64,000 nt of DNA from Combretum micranthum (GCA_024138025.1 JAMXBD010001044.1:1-64000); one strand, 5' to 3'; numbered from the stretch's first letter, positions 46,813-59,499 are shown. A program made the numbers and translations. The notes: a model not told the origin generated them from the letters alone.

Positions 46813-48050
46813 TGATAAATGTGTTACACATTTATCCTTTGTTAAAGAGCATATTTTCATGCATGTATGGGTATTTTTATCATGCAATTCGCTTAAAAGG
46901 CATATTTTGGATCAGTTGGGCACGAATGGTTAAAATGGATCAAAATAGAGCTTTGATGGCATCTATCAGTTCAGGTCCTCTTCCTATGCCATGCCTGTTC
47001 TAAACCAGAAAGAAAGAGAGTTTGAATTTCTTTACTTTTGAATGGACAGCAGAGAATTCATAGTCTTCTCTGAATAATTCTACACGCACTGAAGATAATT
47101 CATTGTGCAGGGGAGTATATTCATGATAGCTTGTTGAGTTCAAATCAGAGCAATAGAGCAGCAGCTAGAATTGAAGTTCCTATGTATTGAGAAAAGTTGT
47201 GGAACACATGGGAATCAATCGTCCAAGTCAAAACTGGCACAAAGACTAAACAGAGCTGATGAAGAGCATCAGGCTAGCAAGAGTTGCAAATTTGCTGCTT
47301 TGAAGACCAAAACAACTGACCTCAAGTGCAAACCCGAGCTGCTGCAACCATTTGAATCGACAAACCAAGCCTTTCTATATGAGATGGATGGAGCTTCAAG
47401 AAGCAGCAACTAGCTGAATCGTTGGAACCATGCTTGGCAGCTGCAGTCAATAGAGACTGAGAATGATTTTTGCAGCGAAACCCAAGCATGTGACAGCAAA
47501 CCTTTATCTCAATTCCAGGATCCTTAATCCAAGTGGTGAATCACAGTAATACTGAGCTGCTATGTGCAGCAAAGTTGAAATGAACTCAACCAGAAAATCC
47601 AAGTTCGGCAGCAGAAGCTAAAATGTCAGGATAGAAGACTTGAGCTGTGAATTCAAATTTTGAAATGCCAAGGTTTTAATTCTTAAGAATTTGAGAGTTT
47701 CGACCAGTGCTCAATTCAGCGGACTATAGCAGTTCAAAACATCCCCAGTTGCACATATTGAGAGCCATGACAGCAGCAATGCCAAAGCTCGGAGCCCCCA
47801 TGGTCCATAACCGAGCACCCAAATCAGATTTGGAGCGCCCTTGAATACAAAGAGAGCGTCCACTTGAAGATTAGGTGGCCGGGACATACCAAACTCAAAT
47901 AGATCAGCTAAAGATCGAAACAAGGCTGCACTATATACTCAAGTTCAACGCTTAAGCAGTTTATGTCGGTTCATAACACAGCAGTAGCATATCCACGTGC
48001 TTGATAGGACAGTTTCAGCACAGTTTTGTAAACTAGTTATGTTTCTCTCA
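46813..48050 (+). mobile_element. GC-richer LTR-like block, TGATAAATG family, copy 1
   Basis: Begins TGATAAATGTGTTACACATT, which forms a hairpin (GATAAATGTG/CACATTTATC). The body is clearly richer in G+C than its surroundings and contains repeated GAGCTGC and GCAGC words. It resembles 57058-59050 in start, order of composition and motif vocabulary, and shares the TGATAAA start with the Athila-type LTRs at 44988 and 60590. Open frames in it (for example 47171-47413) have no recognisable motif. The right boundary is uncertain. Confidence 0.45.
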
Positions 48051-48817
48051 TTCGAGCTCTTTTTAACACGATTCAAAATGGTATGAAAAGATAAGAGAGA
48101 TCTTCAACTTCTGAGTTTTATCTTCTTAAAAATTCGGAATGCATCTAGTACGATGTTTGGCTTGCGAATTAGGGTGTGGTACTAGATAAAAATGTCCCAC
48201 AAAGGACATGAAAAAACTTACACCCTTTAACAAGTGGTGCAAAATCTTGTTAATAGACAAAATGAAGGCTTTCCAGAAAACCCCTAAAATAACACTCCTA
48301 ATTTCTTAAGCCTTCTCTTTCCTGACTTGAACATATGCTTTGTTGCTTTATAGGGGACTTTGATACATAATTCATTCTATATTTTCTGGACAGATGAGGC
48401 TTGTTAAGATAGATTCTGATTGTTGATGAATTTCTAGTACCATAAGTTTTGGTCGACTCCAAAAAAAAAAAAAAAAAAAAGAGGGACTTTTGTCTCCTCC
48501 TGGGATTAATCCAAGTTATTTATTGAAAATTTTACACCCCTTTTCTTGCAGGTTGAATCAGCTGTTCCATCTATGGCTCGGCCAATGATGTAATTGACTG
48601 CCAATGGAGATGCAATTGTTAGAGCCTTGAACCAGAGCTTGCTAATGTTTTTACTTGCAGAGATATATTCTTGCAAAAAAATCATGTTTAGTGGTTCATA
48701 TAAGTGGACTGATCTCAATAACGGACATCCGTTCCAAATACGCTTTTGACATACAGTTGTTGATATTGTTCAGAAGCATATCAATTCTCACGTTTTTCTT
48801 CCATGCTTATTGATTGA
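48051..48817. other. No supported gene; A-tract and exon-like patch
   Basis: A 20-bp A-tract lies near 48461-48480. A patch at 48555-48720 follows TTTCTTGCAG, an acceptor-like word, but its reading frame holds a stop and no family is recognised. Confidence 0.35.
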
Positions 48818-49010
48818 GGATGTGTTTAGATTGTCTTATTTCTATCTGTATATGATTTACATTTGCATTTTATTTGAATCTAATCTGTTTAATCTATTTA
48901 TGAGTAAAAATATCTATTTTTCATCTAATATCAGTTTTTTATATAATCTATTCGAAAAAAGACAAAAACAAAATATCAAGATAAACTAAAAATGACAAAC
49001 CAAACAGACC
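48818..49010. repeat. MITE-like repeat, copy 3
   Basis: Starts GGATGTGTTTAGATTGTC and ends GACAAACCAAACAGACC (inward GGTCTGTTTGGTTTGTC), with interior words TTTCATCT and AAAATATC shared with copies at 33960 and 41571. About 193 bp, no ORF; duplication not resolved. Confidence 0.6.
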
Positions 49011-49154
49011 GTTCGGCGTTTCATTTGTTGTATCTTTCTCTACAGCACACATGTTTTTTATGGTTTAAATTCTTGTATTTTTGGAATTCATTGCCTACAA
49101 ATTCTTACACTAGAGGGATGAAAACAATGCCAGATTACATCAGAACTTCTATAC

Positions 49155-49185
<31 letters not shown>

Positions 49186-49199
49186 AAAACGAGGCAAAA

Positions 49200-50500
49200 A
49201 CCCATCAAAAAAATCACAAGCAGATATTTTTAGGAAAAAAGACACCTTGGATCCCTTCCAACATGATCTTCTGAATAGAATTCTGCGGTTGATCCTTAAT
49301 AATAAGACCTTGAGGTAGATTATAGGCATACAAAGCCATAGCATCAGCACTTCTATTGCTTCCCCAATATGTATTGATCACTTTTACTTCCTACTTACGC
49401 TTCAACATATTCTGAATGTCTGGAACAAGGCCATAAAACAACTTTACAGCAAGTGAATATTGTTGAATGAGCTTTGATACACAAAGATTATCAACTTCTA
49501 ATCAGACTCTATCAAATCCACTCCACCAACAGAGCTCCAGGCCTTAAAAACCTCACCATAATTTCGCCATTAAAGAAGAACCTAGGCCAATACCGTCCAC
49601 ATCCTTGACCAAACCACCAGCTACTACCCAACCTGACGCACTATTGTAAGCTCCATTTATATTAACCTTAATCCAGCTAGGTGGAGGAGTACACTAGCAA
49701 ATTAGGCGAACTTCTCTAGCAACATAAAACTTTTTAACTGCCATTTGTGCTTTATTAAAAATATCAACATTGTGAATCACCTTCTCAGCATGATTAGCTC
49801 CATTTGAATAATCTTCGTAAAAAACAAAGCGATTCCTTCGATTCCAGATACACCAACAGCCCACACCAAAAATACAAGACCATTTAAAATTACTAGAATA
49901 TCGATTATGATTACTCATATTAGTCTCAAACCAAACATCAAAAGGATATGCAAAAAAATCTGCAAATAGTTCACTTGGTAGAAGGCCCTACCAGATATAT
50001 TTTGTTGTCACACAATCACAAAGCACATGAATTATAGATTCCTCTTTAGCCATACACAAAGGGAAAACAAAAAAATAAGTTAATCTCTATCTCCATCATT
50101 CTAAATTGGTGATAAGACATCGGTAAGCAGAAAGCCAAAGGAAATATCGCACTCTCTTAGGACCCTCCCAATTCGAGATAAACCTCCTAGCATTGAAATC
50201 AGGTAAAGCATCATACCTTGCAATCAATCGATATGTCGACTCAATAGTAAACTGACTTGATTTCGAAAATTTCCAATACGGAAGATCAGGCCCATTAATT
50301 TTAAGAGGACGCTTAGTTGTTGCAGTTTGCACCAAAACAGAATAAGGTAGTAAAGAAGCAAATTTACTCCAAATCCAATTTCCATCCTCTCTCCCACAAA
50401 GCCTTTAACTGGCAAGCACCAATCAGCATCAGAAATAGCTATGTGAGTATGACCAGCCAAACAACCTTCAATAAGCAGCCAATTATCCACCTAAAAAGAA
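49200..50500 (-). pseudogene. LINE zf-RVT and RNase H-like domains, relic
   Basis: The zf-RVT region shows DLPYWKFSKSSQFTIESTY and WEGPKRVRYFLWL (50290-50110). The adjoining stretch CWCIWNRRNRFVFYED (about 49855-49810) and the RNase H-like domain WIKVNINGAYN ... GGLVKDVDG ... LEVDNLCV ... NRSADAMALYA (about 49685-49325) follow in family order. Stops and frameshifts are scattered. The terminal DFFDGFLP is near 49200. Confidence 0.82.
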
Positions 50501-50939
50501 ACCATGGCACCATCTCCCAAAACCCAGATGGATCCGAAATTAAGATGTATGGTCTCATCCCTCTCCATAAATTAGACTGAGAAGAGGTATTTGCCAACGG
50601 ATCACCAAACATATATTTTCCTCGTAATACTACTCCATAATCATTATTACTCCACAAATCCTAAGCCATTTTAAGCATAAAAGCGTCGTTAATCAAAGCT
50701 AACATTCGTAACCTAAGGTCCCCCTTGCATTTCGATCTACAAATGGAATCCTAGTTCAAAAGATGCATCTTTCTGTTATTCTCAACTTCTCCCCAAACAA
50801 AATTTCAAAAAATAGCATCAAGCTACAAACAAATGAAAATAGGAAAGAGAGCTATTTGCATTGTGTATAAAGCTAAAGAACACAATACATATTTCACCAA
50901 AGTCGTACGACATACTATAGAAACTTTTGTAGGCCGGAA

Positions 50940-52084
50940 AGTAGCGCACCTCTACCTGCACTTCTCTACATGTCTAAAATTTTCCTAACTGTTCTACCAT
51001 CAAGAATAGGAACTCTTAGATATCTTCTCAACTCCTCTGTTTGCTTAAAGCCAAGCTAGGGCTCAATTTTCCTAGCCATAGAAGATTGAGTATTTGCTAA
51101 GAAAAAAGTCTTTGTTTTATCTGTTCTAATGTGGCAGCCTAAAGATTTGCAAAATCAATTTAAAACTTGGCTAATAACATCCGCTTGATTCATTGTAGCT
51201 TAGGCAAATGACACCAAATCATCGGCAAAAAACAAATGAAATATTTTTAGAGCATTGCAAGCCAAAGACAACAGTTTCCATGCTCCCCATCAACTTTGTC
51301 CATAATCAAGTATCCAAGGTGCTCCATATAGAGCACAAAAATATATATGGAGAAAAAAGATATCCTTGACAGATACCACGAGAGGGAGTAAAACACTCTA
51401 AAAGTTCCCCATTCCACATTAATCTCATCTAAGAAGAGGTTAAGCATGACATGATTACCGATCGAAGAGGACCAAGCAAACCAACATCCTTCAAAGTAGT
51501 GTTAATAGAGTCCCAATTTAACCTGTCATATGCCTTCTCTAAATCCACTTTTATAGTCATCCACCCCTTTGCTCCTTTCTTACTCCTCACAGAATGAATA
51601 GCTTCTTGTGCAATAACAATATTATATGCGATATAACGACCTGATATGAAACTCAACTGCTAAGGACCAGTAACTTTCCCCATGAAGCCTTTTAATATAT
51701 TTGCAATAATCTCTGTAACAATCTCATAACAAATATCACAAAGACTAATGGGCCAAACTGACTAGGAGTCTCTAGATAATCACCTCCAGGAATAACAACA
51801 ATGTTGGTATCATTTGTCCCTGGAGCAAAGGAGATTGTATTAAAAGTTTTCGTAACCATATCACACCTTGATTTGCTAATAAAGGACCATTGAGATTGAA
51901 AGAAAAGGGTTGGAAATCCATCAAGTCCTGGAGTATTTAATGGTCCCATATCAAACAAAGCCTTCCGAATCTCATCATCCTCAACGACGTGATTTAGCAC
52001 TGTTATATTTTCAGGTAACAAGGCAGGAAAGAAATGATGAGTATACAAGTCCGGTCTACGAGTGGCCCACTTCTCTTGATGCAA
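50940..52084 (-). pseudogene. LINE reverse transcriptase domain relic
   Basis: In order: EIRKALFDMGPLNTPGLDGF (about 51990-51930); motif A IKVDLEKAYDRLNW with its Asp intact (about 51565-51525); a degraded GICQGYLFSPYIFVL block (about 51370); and motif C HLFFADDLVSFA, whose FADD is at 51229-51218. Frameshifts and stops separate these blocks, so no complete enzyme can be made, although the two catalytic motifs survive. Confidence 0.87.
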
Positions 52085-52459
52085 ATTTTTATAAAAAGTA
52101 GTGGCTTCCCTTTGTAGGATGTTTTGATCTAAAACCTAGTCATCCCCTATTTTCAACATAGCCATAAACATCTTTTTCCTTTTTTTCCTGAGCTCTATGA
52201 TGAAAGAAAGCTATATACGATCACTAAAGTTGACAAAATCTGTCGAAGCCTTCTCCTCCAGTAAGCTTCTTCTTCCTGTAACAACACATTTTCCAGCTTA
52301 ATCTTTAAATCATTCTCTAACTTCCTTAAATTAGGAGTCATATGAGTCTCCATGGCCCTTTGAATACCACCCAACCTAGAACGAATTTTTTTTCTTTTTC
52401 GACTAAAAATGTTTCCAAACACTATCTTGCTCCAAAGAGATGCTTTAGTTTTAAAATTA

Positions 52460-53227
52460 AATAAAGCTCAATCTAGCTCCAATTCCTTGTCCCGGCTAAA
52501 AAGCATGAAATCCTTCCATCCACTATGACCCACCCAAGGAGCAAAAAACCTAAAAAAAGATTTTCCAAAACTTTTATCTTGCTGCACATGAAGTTTAATA
52601 AGAATAGGCCAATGATCATAACACCATTTTAGGAGATGAAGTACCTTCAAATCAGGAAAACAATCCATCCATTTACTATTCCCAACCGCACGATCCAGTC
52701 TTTCGAACAACAAACCCTTACTCCACATAAACTTAGGACCATGGAAACCCAAATCAGACATGTTGCAACTTTCCATCCAGCTTTGAAACTTAGTACAAGG
52801 AAAAGAGCCTCTCACTATATGGCCGCTAGCCATGGTACGTTCTGAGAAACCTCCAGACCTTCCAAAATCGACCACAGTTTTTGTTTAATATGAAAATTGG
52901 GAATGTCGTAAACAGTTGTAAACAAAAAAGACTCCATTTCTCAAACTCACCTCCATATGAACAAATTGGGTAAAATTATTTGCACTACAATATCAACCAA
53001 ATGTGTCCAACCCACTCAAATGCACCGAAAAACCCCTCCACTTCAATGTGATGAGAATACCCAAAACCTAGCTTTGCAATAATTCGATCAACTTTAATAC
53101 CACTAATTCATGGTTCCACCAACGCCACAACTTTCGCCTTATGTTGATCAATCAAACATTTCAACAATCTCACAAAGCCCTTACTATTTGCCCCTTGGCA
53201 ATTCCAAACCAAAATATCATAATCCAT
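52460..53227 (-). pseudogene. LINE endonuclease domain (EEP family) relic
   Basis: Begins MDYDILVWNCQGANSKGFVR (53227-53168), the conserved start with the catalytic Asn-containing WNC.G motif, followed by KAKVVALVEP and FGYSHHIEVEGF. The GDFNE catalytic block expected near 52830 is replaced by a frameshifted segment. Then DLGFHGPKFMWSKG and LLFERLDRAVGN follow, and YDHWPIL stands where the family has SDH.PI. The domain would nick target DNA but is broken. Confidence 0.85.
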
Positions 53228-54629
53228 AAATATAGATATTGTGGGATAATATGGGTGAAAAAAATTTTCAAGCCTTTGCTTTTATTTATTGTCTCTCCCT
53301 ATTCCAATCTTTATATCTTTGCATGCTTTGTCATTACCTTCCATTAAGCTAAAGGAAGTTCTCTAAATCTTTGAATGCTAAACTCTTTTGTTTGGTTTGC
53401 AGAGGCAATTGAAGACAATTGGTGCATAGAGAGCTGGGCTTAAGGACAGGCTTAAGGAGATGAAAAGATACATATCTTGATGATACAATTGGTTTAAGAA
53501 GGTATTTTATTCGTGAATTTTGGTTGTATGACATTTTCAGTATTGTTAAATTGTCTGTTCCTAGAAATTGGGTTGCTTGCATAATAAAATTGAATCTTAT
53601 ATATTTTACCTTTATATTGAAGATAGCCAAATCTATCTATAATCTATTTTTGTTTTTTAATTATAGATCAAGTAATTCTGTTGTTAAAAGGTAAAATCTG
53701 AATTGGTTTCAATTTATGTCTGCCATGTGGGACACATAGAGCCATTCTCAGCTAGAGGGGAATTTTAAAAAATTTGGGCTCACTGGTAGTGGTAACATAG
53801 TGATAGATCCCAAACTTTAGTGGTAAGTATGAAGATTGGTTGGCTAAACTGTAGTCTAAAAGAACTTTCAAAGACTTCTTGAATATCTTGAGTTAATAAA
53901 GACAGAGATTGGTTTCCCTTATTATTTCAAACACTTTATCTATTCAAGAAGCATGGAAACAAGGGCAATATAATGTTCATATAAAGGCCATCATATCTAG
54001 GTATGAGGCAAAAGAATATGCTCCAGTCATGGATGATTCTTGTAACAGATTCCTTGTTATTATGTTTTAGTCATATAATACTAGAAAACAAAATGGTAAC
54101 CTTGTCAAAAGTCTCAAACTTAGTCAAGTGATCGATTTGGGATTTTTCTTTTTTTTTTTTAATTTTAGTTGCTTGTTGTGGATTTTAGTTACAACTTTAG
54201 AAGATCTTTCATCTTAGGCTGAAACGAGGTGTCTAATATTACCTGCTATTGCTTGTTAGATGCTACCATATGCAGTCAACCTTTATTTGGGTTGTTGACT
54301 CTGTATGGACGTGAGAACTAGGCAAGGATTTTCCTCTAGCATATATTTCCGATACAAGTGCAACTGCTTGTAATCATATGCAATGATCTAGGCATAGAGA
54401 AGTTTTGAACTTGGGTGTTGGCAAAAATGCATATTTTAATTGAACTTTGCATGAAACTATGATGGCCTACTAATTAAAAATGTCTCAACTTATATACATG
54501 CTAATCACTTTATAATGCATAATTATTTTGCTTCTCTTTGCTACTTTGATGCTTGGTTGGATGTTATATATTACAGGATTACATACTACCCAAATTGATG
54601 GCATCCACAAGCTCTTTTGAGGACCTCTA
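53228..54629. other. No supported gene
   Basis: Moderately AT-rich. A short exon-like patch at 53402-53470 follows TTTGCAG and reads RQLKTIGA then a stop, too little to call. No LINE ORF1 is visible upstream of the ORF2 start. Confidence 0.4.
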
Positions 54630-55225
54630 GTACCATCTTTCTCTCAATTTTAACGGCCTTAAACACTAAACCTTGTATCATAAAATCTTCACCTCGGTCA
54701 TTTTGAGCAATTTTCATTTGATATTAACTTTTTTCAACATCATGGCACCCCCTAAACACTAAATTTTTAAACCCTTATTGCTTATGCGTAAATCTTAAAG
54801 CTTAAACTCTAAAAATTTAAACCCTTCACTTTTCGAGACTTTTTTCATTTAGTATCGTATTTTTTTGCATCTCAATACCCCTTGAACGTAAACCATATGC
54901 ATTAAAACCTAGACATTGTCATTTTGAGAATAATTTATTCACTAATTCCTTTTTCAACATCCAGGGTCCCTTTAGACCCTCAAACCCTATACCTTAAGAG
55001 CTAAATCGTAAAAGCCTAAACCCTAAACCTTAAACCTTAGTCATCATGAGCATATTTTCGTTCATTATCGCCATTTTTAGTATTTTTGGTATCCCTTAAA
55101 CACCAAAACTTTAATCTCTTAGTCATTTTAAAAACATTTACATTCAACACGATTATCTCCAGCATCACGACACCCTTAAACTGTAAAACCTAAACTCTAG
55201 AACCTAAACCATAAAGTCGTTGGTT
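54630..55225. repeat. Satellite-like tandem repeat with telomere-like CCTAAA strings
   Basis: Five full units start near 54697, 54827, 54918, 55040 and 55122 (spacing 82-130 bp), with a partial unit before. Each has a form of GTCATTTTGAGCA, TTTTCATTCA, TTTTTCAACATC and a run such as CCTAAACACTAAA or AAACCCTAAACCT. The telomere-like strings are degenerate, not a pure (CCCTAAA)n array. Non-coding. Confidence 0.75.
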
Positions 55226-56449
55226 TGCTTCATCTATTTACACCTTTTAAAATTTTATTCAATTAGTTTCCAAAATTGCTAAGCCAAGCTTGTTTGGGTT
55301 AGGTTATGTTTTGACCAACCTTTGTCTACGTCTAAGTGCGTAAGTATTGCTGTTTGCTTCATATGTTTACACCTTTTAAAATTTTGTTCATCTAGATGGG
55401 GTTCACACAATGCATAACTTTTTAAGAACATTTATAAATAATAATATATATTATAATTTATATGGCTATTGATTGGTAAATAAACATTATACTATTTTGA
55501 AAAAATTATTATTCTTTTAATTATTAGAATATAACTGAAATAATCCAGAGCACCAATCATGAAGTAAGAAGTCAAATTCAAGAATTTGAAAGTGATTGGA
55601 AGTCAAACAATGCTTTTAGGACCTAGTTTTTTGCAAAATTACAATTTTGCCCACAACCATAAACCAAGCTATATAAAATATGGAAATGAGTTAAGATAAC
55701 TAAAATATAATTAATTAAATATCTAAAATGGTGAGGGTAATTGTCGTGAATGATGTTTGAACTTTGGTAAAATACATGATTAGATACCTGAACTTAGAAA
55801 TTGATCAATTTAATATCTAAAAAAACTTTTTTTATATGCTAACCAATATTACGGAAGTAGTGTTGGCATGCACGAAAAATTCTTTTAGCAATCAAATTAA
55901 TCAATCTTAAAGTTCATGTATTAAATTGATCAATTTTAAAGTTGAGATAGTTAATTGCATATTTTATCAAAGTTCAAATATCATTTGTGACATTAACCCT
56001 TTCATTAAATGTAAGCAAGATGAAAAAGTTAATATCGAAAAATGTACTACAACAAAAAATTCCAAAATCATATATTATAATATATAAGATAATAGATTAT
56101 TATAATAAAGCATATATATTATAGTCAAGTAATGTATACACCGAATGGTTACTTATCAATTTTCCCTTTTGTTTGTTTCATAAGTATTAAAAGTAAAGGC
56201 TAAAGTGATATTACTTTTTTGAAACATAGGAAAGGTAATACCAAAAACTTACTAATACGACTGTGTAATATTTTATGAAATGTGACAATATCAAAAAATA
56301 ATATTAAAAACATGGTTATCAAATGAAATTAGTAAAATTATACAAAATCATATAGATTCGATAGAGTTATGAACTTATACAATCATATACCTAAATTATT
56401 AATTATATCTAAAATCTAAACTTATTGATAGGAAATATTTGGACACAAC
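55226..56449. other. No recognisable gene or element
   Basis: AT-rich, no motif or ORF that can be supported. Confidence 0.4.
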
Positions 56450-57057
56450 ATATTGAACCCAACACTAACCTAATGAGCTAACAGGCTCATGAGAAGCACC
56501 TTAATACTTTAGCCTAGAACCCCAAGAAGCCCTTTACCCATGAATGACCCTAATCTCAATCTCGATTCCAGGCTCCCCTACAAGAGCCTCAACCATACAA
56601 GGACCTGGACCCAATTTGCAACCTCCATAAAGATCAAGGTATTGCACAATCGAAGTCGCAACTACCCATATGGAGGCACATGGCAACATGGTCTTGATGG
56701 CCCTGGCTTCACACTCAAAGGACCATAGCAATCTGTTCTGTGCTCTCATCTCCTTGGGGAATGAACACTAGCCTAGCGACTTTCCATGCTTGATCTTATT
56801 CTTCACCTTGGGTCTAGGCCAACAAAAATATTTGGGGATACACCACATGGGATGAAATAATTTTGGGCCCCATTCTATAATGTTCACCCTCTAAATAAAA
56901 ACCCACACACAAAAAGTATGGGAAGAAGAAGAAGAAGAATTATCCATATTACTCAACGCTATCTTGATTTTTCCTCTCAAAATTTATAGCTAACTTAAGT
57001 ATTAGATGGTTGCGTTAGACAACCTCACAGTGCACACTAAACTTGTTTCATGTTTAT
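56450..57057 (+). mobile_element. Gypsy-type LTR fragment related to 10590-11290
   Basis: More GC-rich than its flanks. It has CCAACACTAACCTAATGAGC near its start, GGGCCC words, an AATAAAAA segment (56886), GAAGAAGAAGAAG (56927) and then GCTAACTTAAGTATTAG followed by CCTCACAGTGCACAC (57026). The last two blocks parallel those near the right end of the LTR at 10590. It is cut at 57057 by the TGATAAATG block. No ORF is supported. Confidence 0.5.
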
Positions 57058-59050
57058 TGATAAATGTATATTTCCTACATATTTATCCTACATTTTTATC
57101 TCACTTTCATGCATTTATTGATACTTTCATAGTGATTTTCTGCTATAAATTGATAAAATGCATAAATTTTGATCAGTTGTATTAAAATATGTAAAAAATT
57201 GTGAAAAGAATCAAAATAGGAGGTAAAATGACAGCTATATGCTTATGAGAGGAAAGTTAAGAGGCAGAAAGAAATTCATGGCAGCAGCTTATCAGTAATT
57301 TTCATTGGTGTAGCTGTAACTGCTTAAATTTGTGAACTTTTGTTACTTGAAGAGAGAATGAATTTTGTCATTGTAACTCAAAGCAGGTAGAGACCATTTT
57401 CAGAGCTCTAAGCTGTCCTTGTAGCGATCCCATTTTCAGGGCCGATGTAAGGAGAGTATCAGATAAAGCAGCTAACACAACTAAGCATAACATTTTAGAA
57501 CCAGCTACTTCCGAGCCAACCAGCAACTGCATGTTCCGTGAAGACTCCGAGCAACTGCTATCAAGCACCCATGCACACTCACGTCGGCTTTCTTTAGCTA
57601 GATAGAACGGCAGCAGCTACCGACCTGATCACTAGAGCACTAAGCCGAACACAACTCACTGATCTGACGTGACGATTCAAAGCGGCAAGCTTCACATCTA
57701 GATCATAATTGACCGTGCTTCAAGTAGCAACAGACTCCGAACGGCAAACGATCAGCCAAGCACCGAACTGAAGTGATCGAGCTCAAAGCTGGACGATCAA
57801 GCAATAGCTATCCAAGAGTTACCGAAAAACTTGTACTGATTTGTAGCTAAATGAACTGAGTTGGAGTTATAATATCCTAGTCATAGGACGACCAAGCATT
57901 TCAGTTCTGATATGAAATTGAAAAGCCAAACTGCCCTTACCAAGCATACCTCTGAACCGAGCTGTTTAATTGAATTGGACGAGCATGACCGAGCTGCTTC
58001 CACAGTTGCGACTGCAAAATGTCGATCTTCTGATCCGGTACAGATAACCAACCTGACCAAATGAAGTCAAGCACCGACCTCGCGAGCTAACGTGCCGATC
58101 AATTTAAGCGGCAACGACCTGTCCAAAGCAGAATATTGAGCAATTAGATGCCACCGCTGCACATGCCTGAACAGATGCGCAACACAGTAGACACTGCTTT
58201 AAGCAACAACCAAATCAATGCAAAGATCTCCACCGACCAGCAAATCTGCGAAGAACCAAGTTGTCATGATAAAGAATGCCAAGAAGAAGTCAAACACCTT
58301 GTAGCCTCATGGGAGCATAGCTGGTCGTGGATCTTGAAAGTAATATAACCTAAGTGCCAACCTACTCTTCAGTTGAAACGCAAGCCGAGGCTGAACTCCA
58401 CGTGAACAGAACCGAGCTGGAATTGTCGAGCATCAAATTCCTACCTGACTTGGTAGGGAGCTCATACATCGAGCAGCCTGTTACACGCATCGACATAAGA
58501 CCAGACCATACAAACCGAGCTGCTCAATCAGACAAACAGAAGCCACCGAGCTTCTTGACTTCCTACCAAGCAGAAACCGATCTAATCCGAGCAGCTACGG
58601 AACAAAACAACTTACGAGCTAACCACCACCTTGACGAACTGAAATTAACCATGACCGAACTGCTGATATTGTATCAAGCTGATCATGCCGAGCGTCCAAT
58701 TTGGTGAGCCAAAACAAGAAGCAGCCAGTAGATCAAATGAATAGACGAGTGCCATCCAAAAGCCGATCTCACCTCCAACTACCAAGACAGCAAGCATCAG
58801 CTGGGCAACCTAGCACCTTAGACAGACAGTGGATCCTGCACTGCACTTACTTGATCCGAGCTGCATTTGAGCTGGCTAGTGGAAAAACTCCACCGACCAG
58901 CACTTTAAGTTCAACCAGCCACATTTTCTAACCTGTCATGAAGAAGTGCTGCAGTGGATGGAGGAAGTTGCTATTTTATTTTCTCCTTTCATTGTAAAAA
59001 TTTTATAAGACTTCTTTTGCACTTTTTGCAGTATTTTAGGAATTCAATCT
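57058..59050 (+). mobile_element. GC-richer LTR-like block, TGATAAATG family, copy 2
   Basis: Starts TGATAAATGTATATTTCC followed by CATATTTATC, the same kind of hairpin as at 46813. From about 57410 to 58930 it is markedly GC-richer than its flanks and full of forms of CCGAGCTGC, AACCGAGCTG and AGCAGCTA. The open frames there (for example 58354-58707, 117 codons) are rich in Gln, Glu, Thr and Leu because of this repetition and show no protein family motif. It ends in a T-rich 3' segment with TTTCTCCTTTCATTGTAA. Probably an LTR or untranslated part of an Athila-like element. The right end is uncertain. Confidence 0.45.
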
Positions 59051-59465
59051 ATTAAAGTATATCCATTCTATAACTATTCATTTCACATATGTGATCACCA
59101 AATTTATACTACTTGAATATGAAAATCATTAAGTAAATAATATAAATTTTAAAAATTATTTAAGAAAATCACAAAGATCACTCCTAATTTTTTTTAATTT
59201 AAAAAAATACATTAAAGTACAAACAATCTAATTATTAATTTAGAATTTGAATAGTTATCAATAAGGTACAATATTCTATAATTTTCGATTATACCATGCA
59301 AAAATAAAATGATAAAATTTCAATATATATATATATATATATAAAGCAAAAATGAGATATCTTGATTTCAAACTTATCAAGACAATTATGCTAATGAAAG
59401 TTATAAAACATAATATCTCTAATGACTAAAAGAATATGAGCATTGTATATTTTATATGCATATTG

Positions 59466-59499
<34 letters not shown>

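Larger units (their letters stand above)
49160..53227 (-). mobile_element. L1-type LINE, nearly complete ORF2, decayed
   Basis: On the minus strand it runs from an ORF2 ATG at 53227 to a (TA)n/(TACA)n tail at about 49160-49188. Domain order is endonuclease, reverse transcriptase, zf-RVT region and RNase H-like domain, the standard plant L1 ORF2 layout in about 4 kb. There is no recognisable ORF1 upstream of 53227, so the copy is 5'-truncated or ORF1 has decayed. No target duplication was found around the two ends. Confidence 0.88.

Noticed and set aside
47171..47413. 80-codon open frame as a gene
   Set aside because: Same kind of GC-richer repeat block as 57058-59050; no motif and no conserved context.
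48540..48720. Host gene exon after TTTCTTGCAG
   Set aside because: A stop in the best frame and no family recognised; kept only as an exon-like patch.
53395..53480. Exon reading RQLKTIGA
   Set aside because: It meets a stop after a few codons and nothing supports it on either side.
58354..58707. 117-codon open frame as a gene
   Set aside because: It lies in the CCGAGCTG-rich block, its composition is explained by the repeated word, and there is no family motif, splice site or neighbouring coding exon.
59467..59494. TA-rich runs as promoters or replication origins
   Set aside because: They are simple microsatellites, as elsewhere in the window (16305, 22168, 37478), with no supporting elements.
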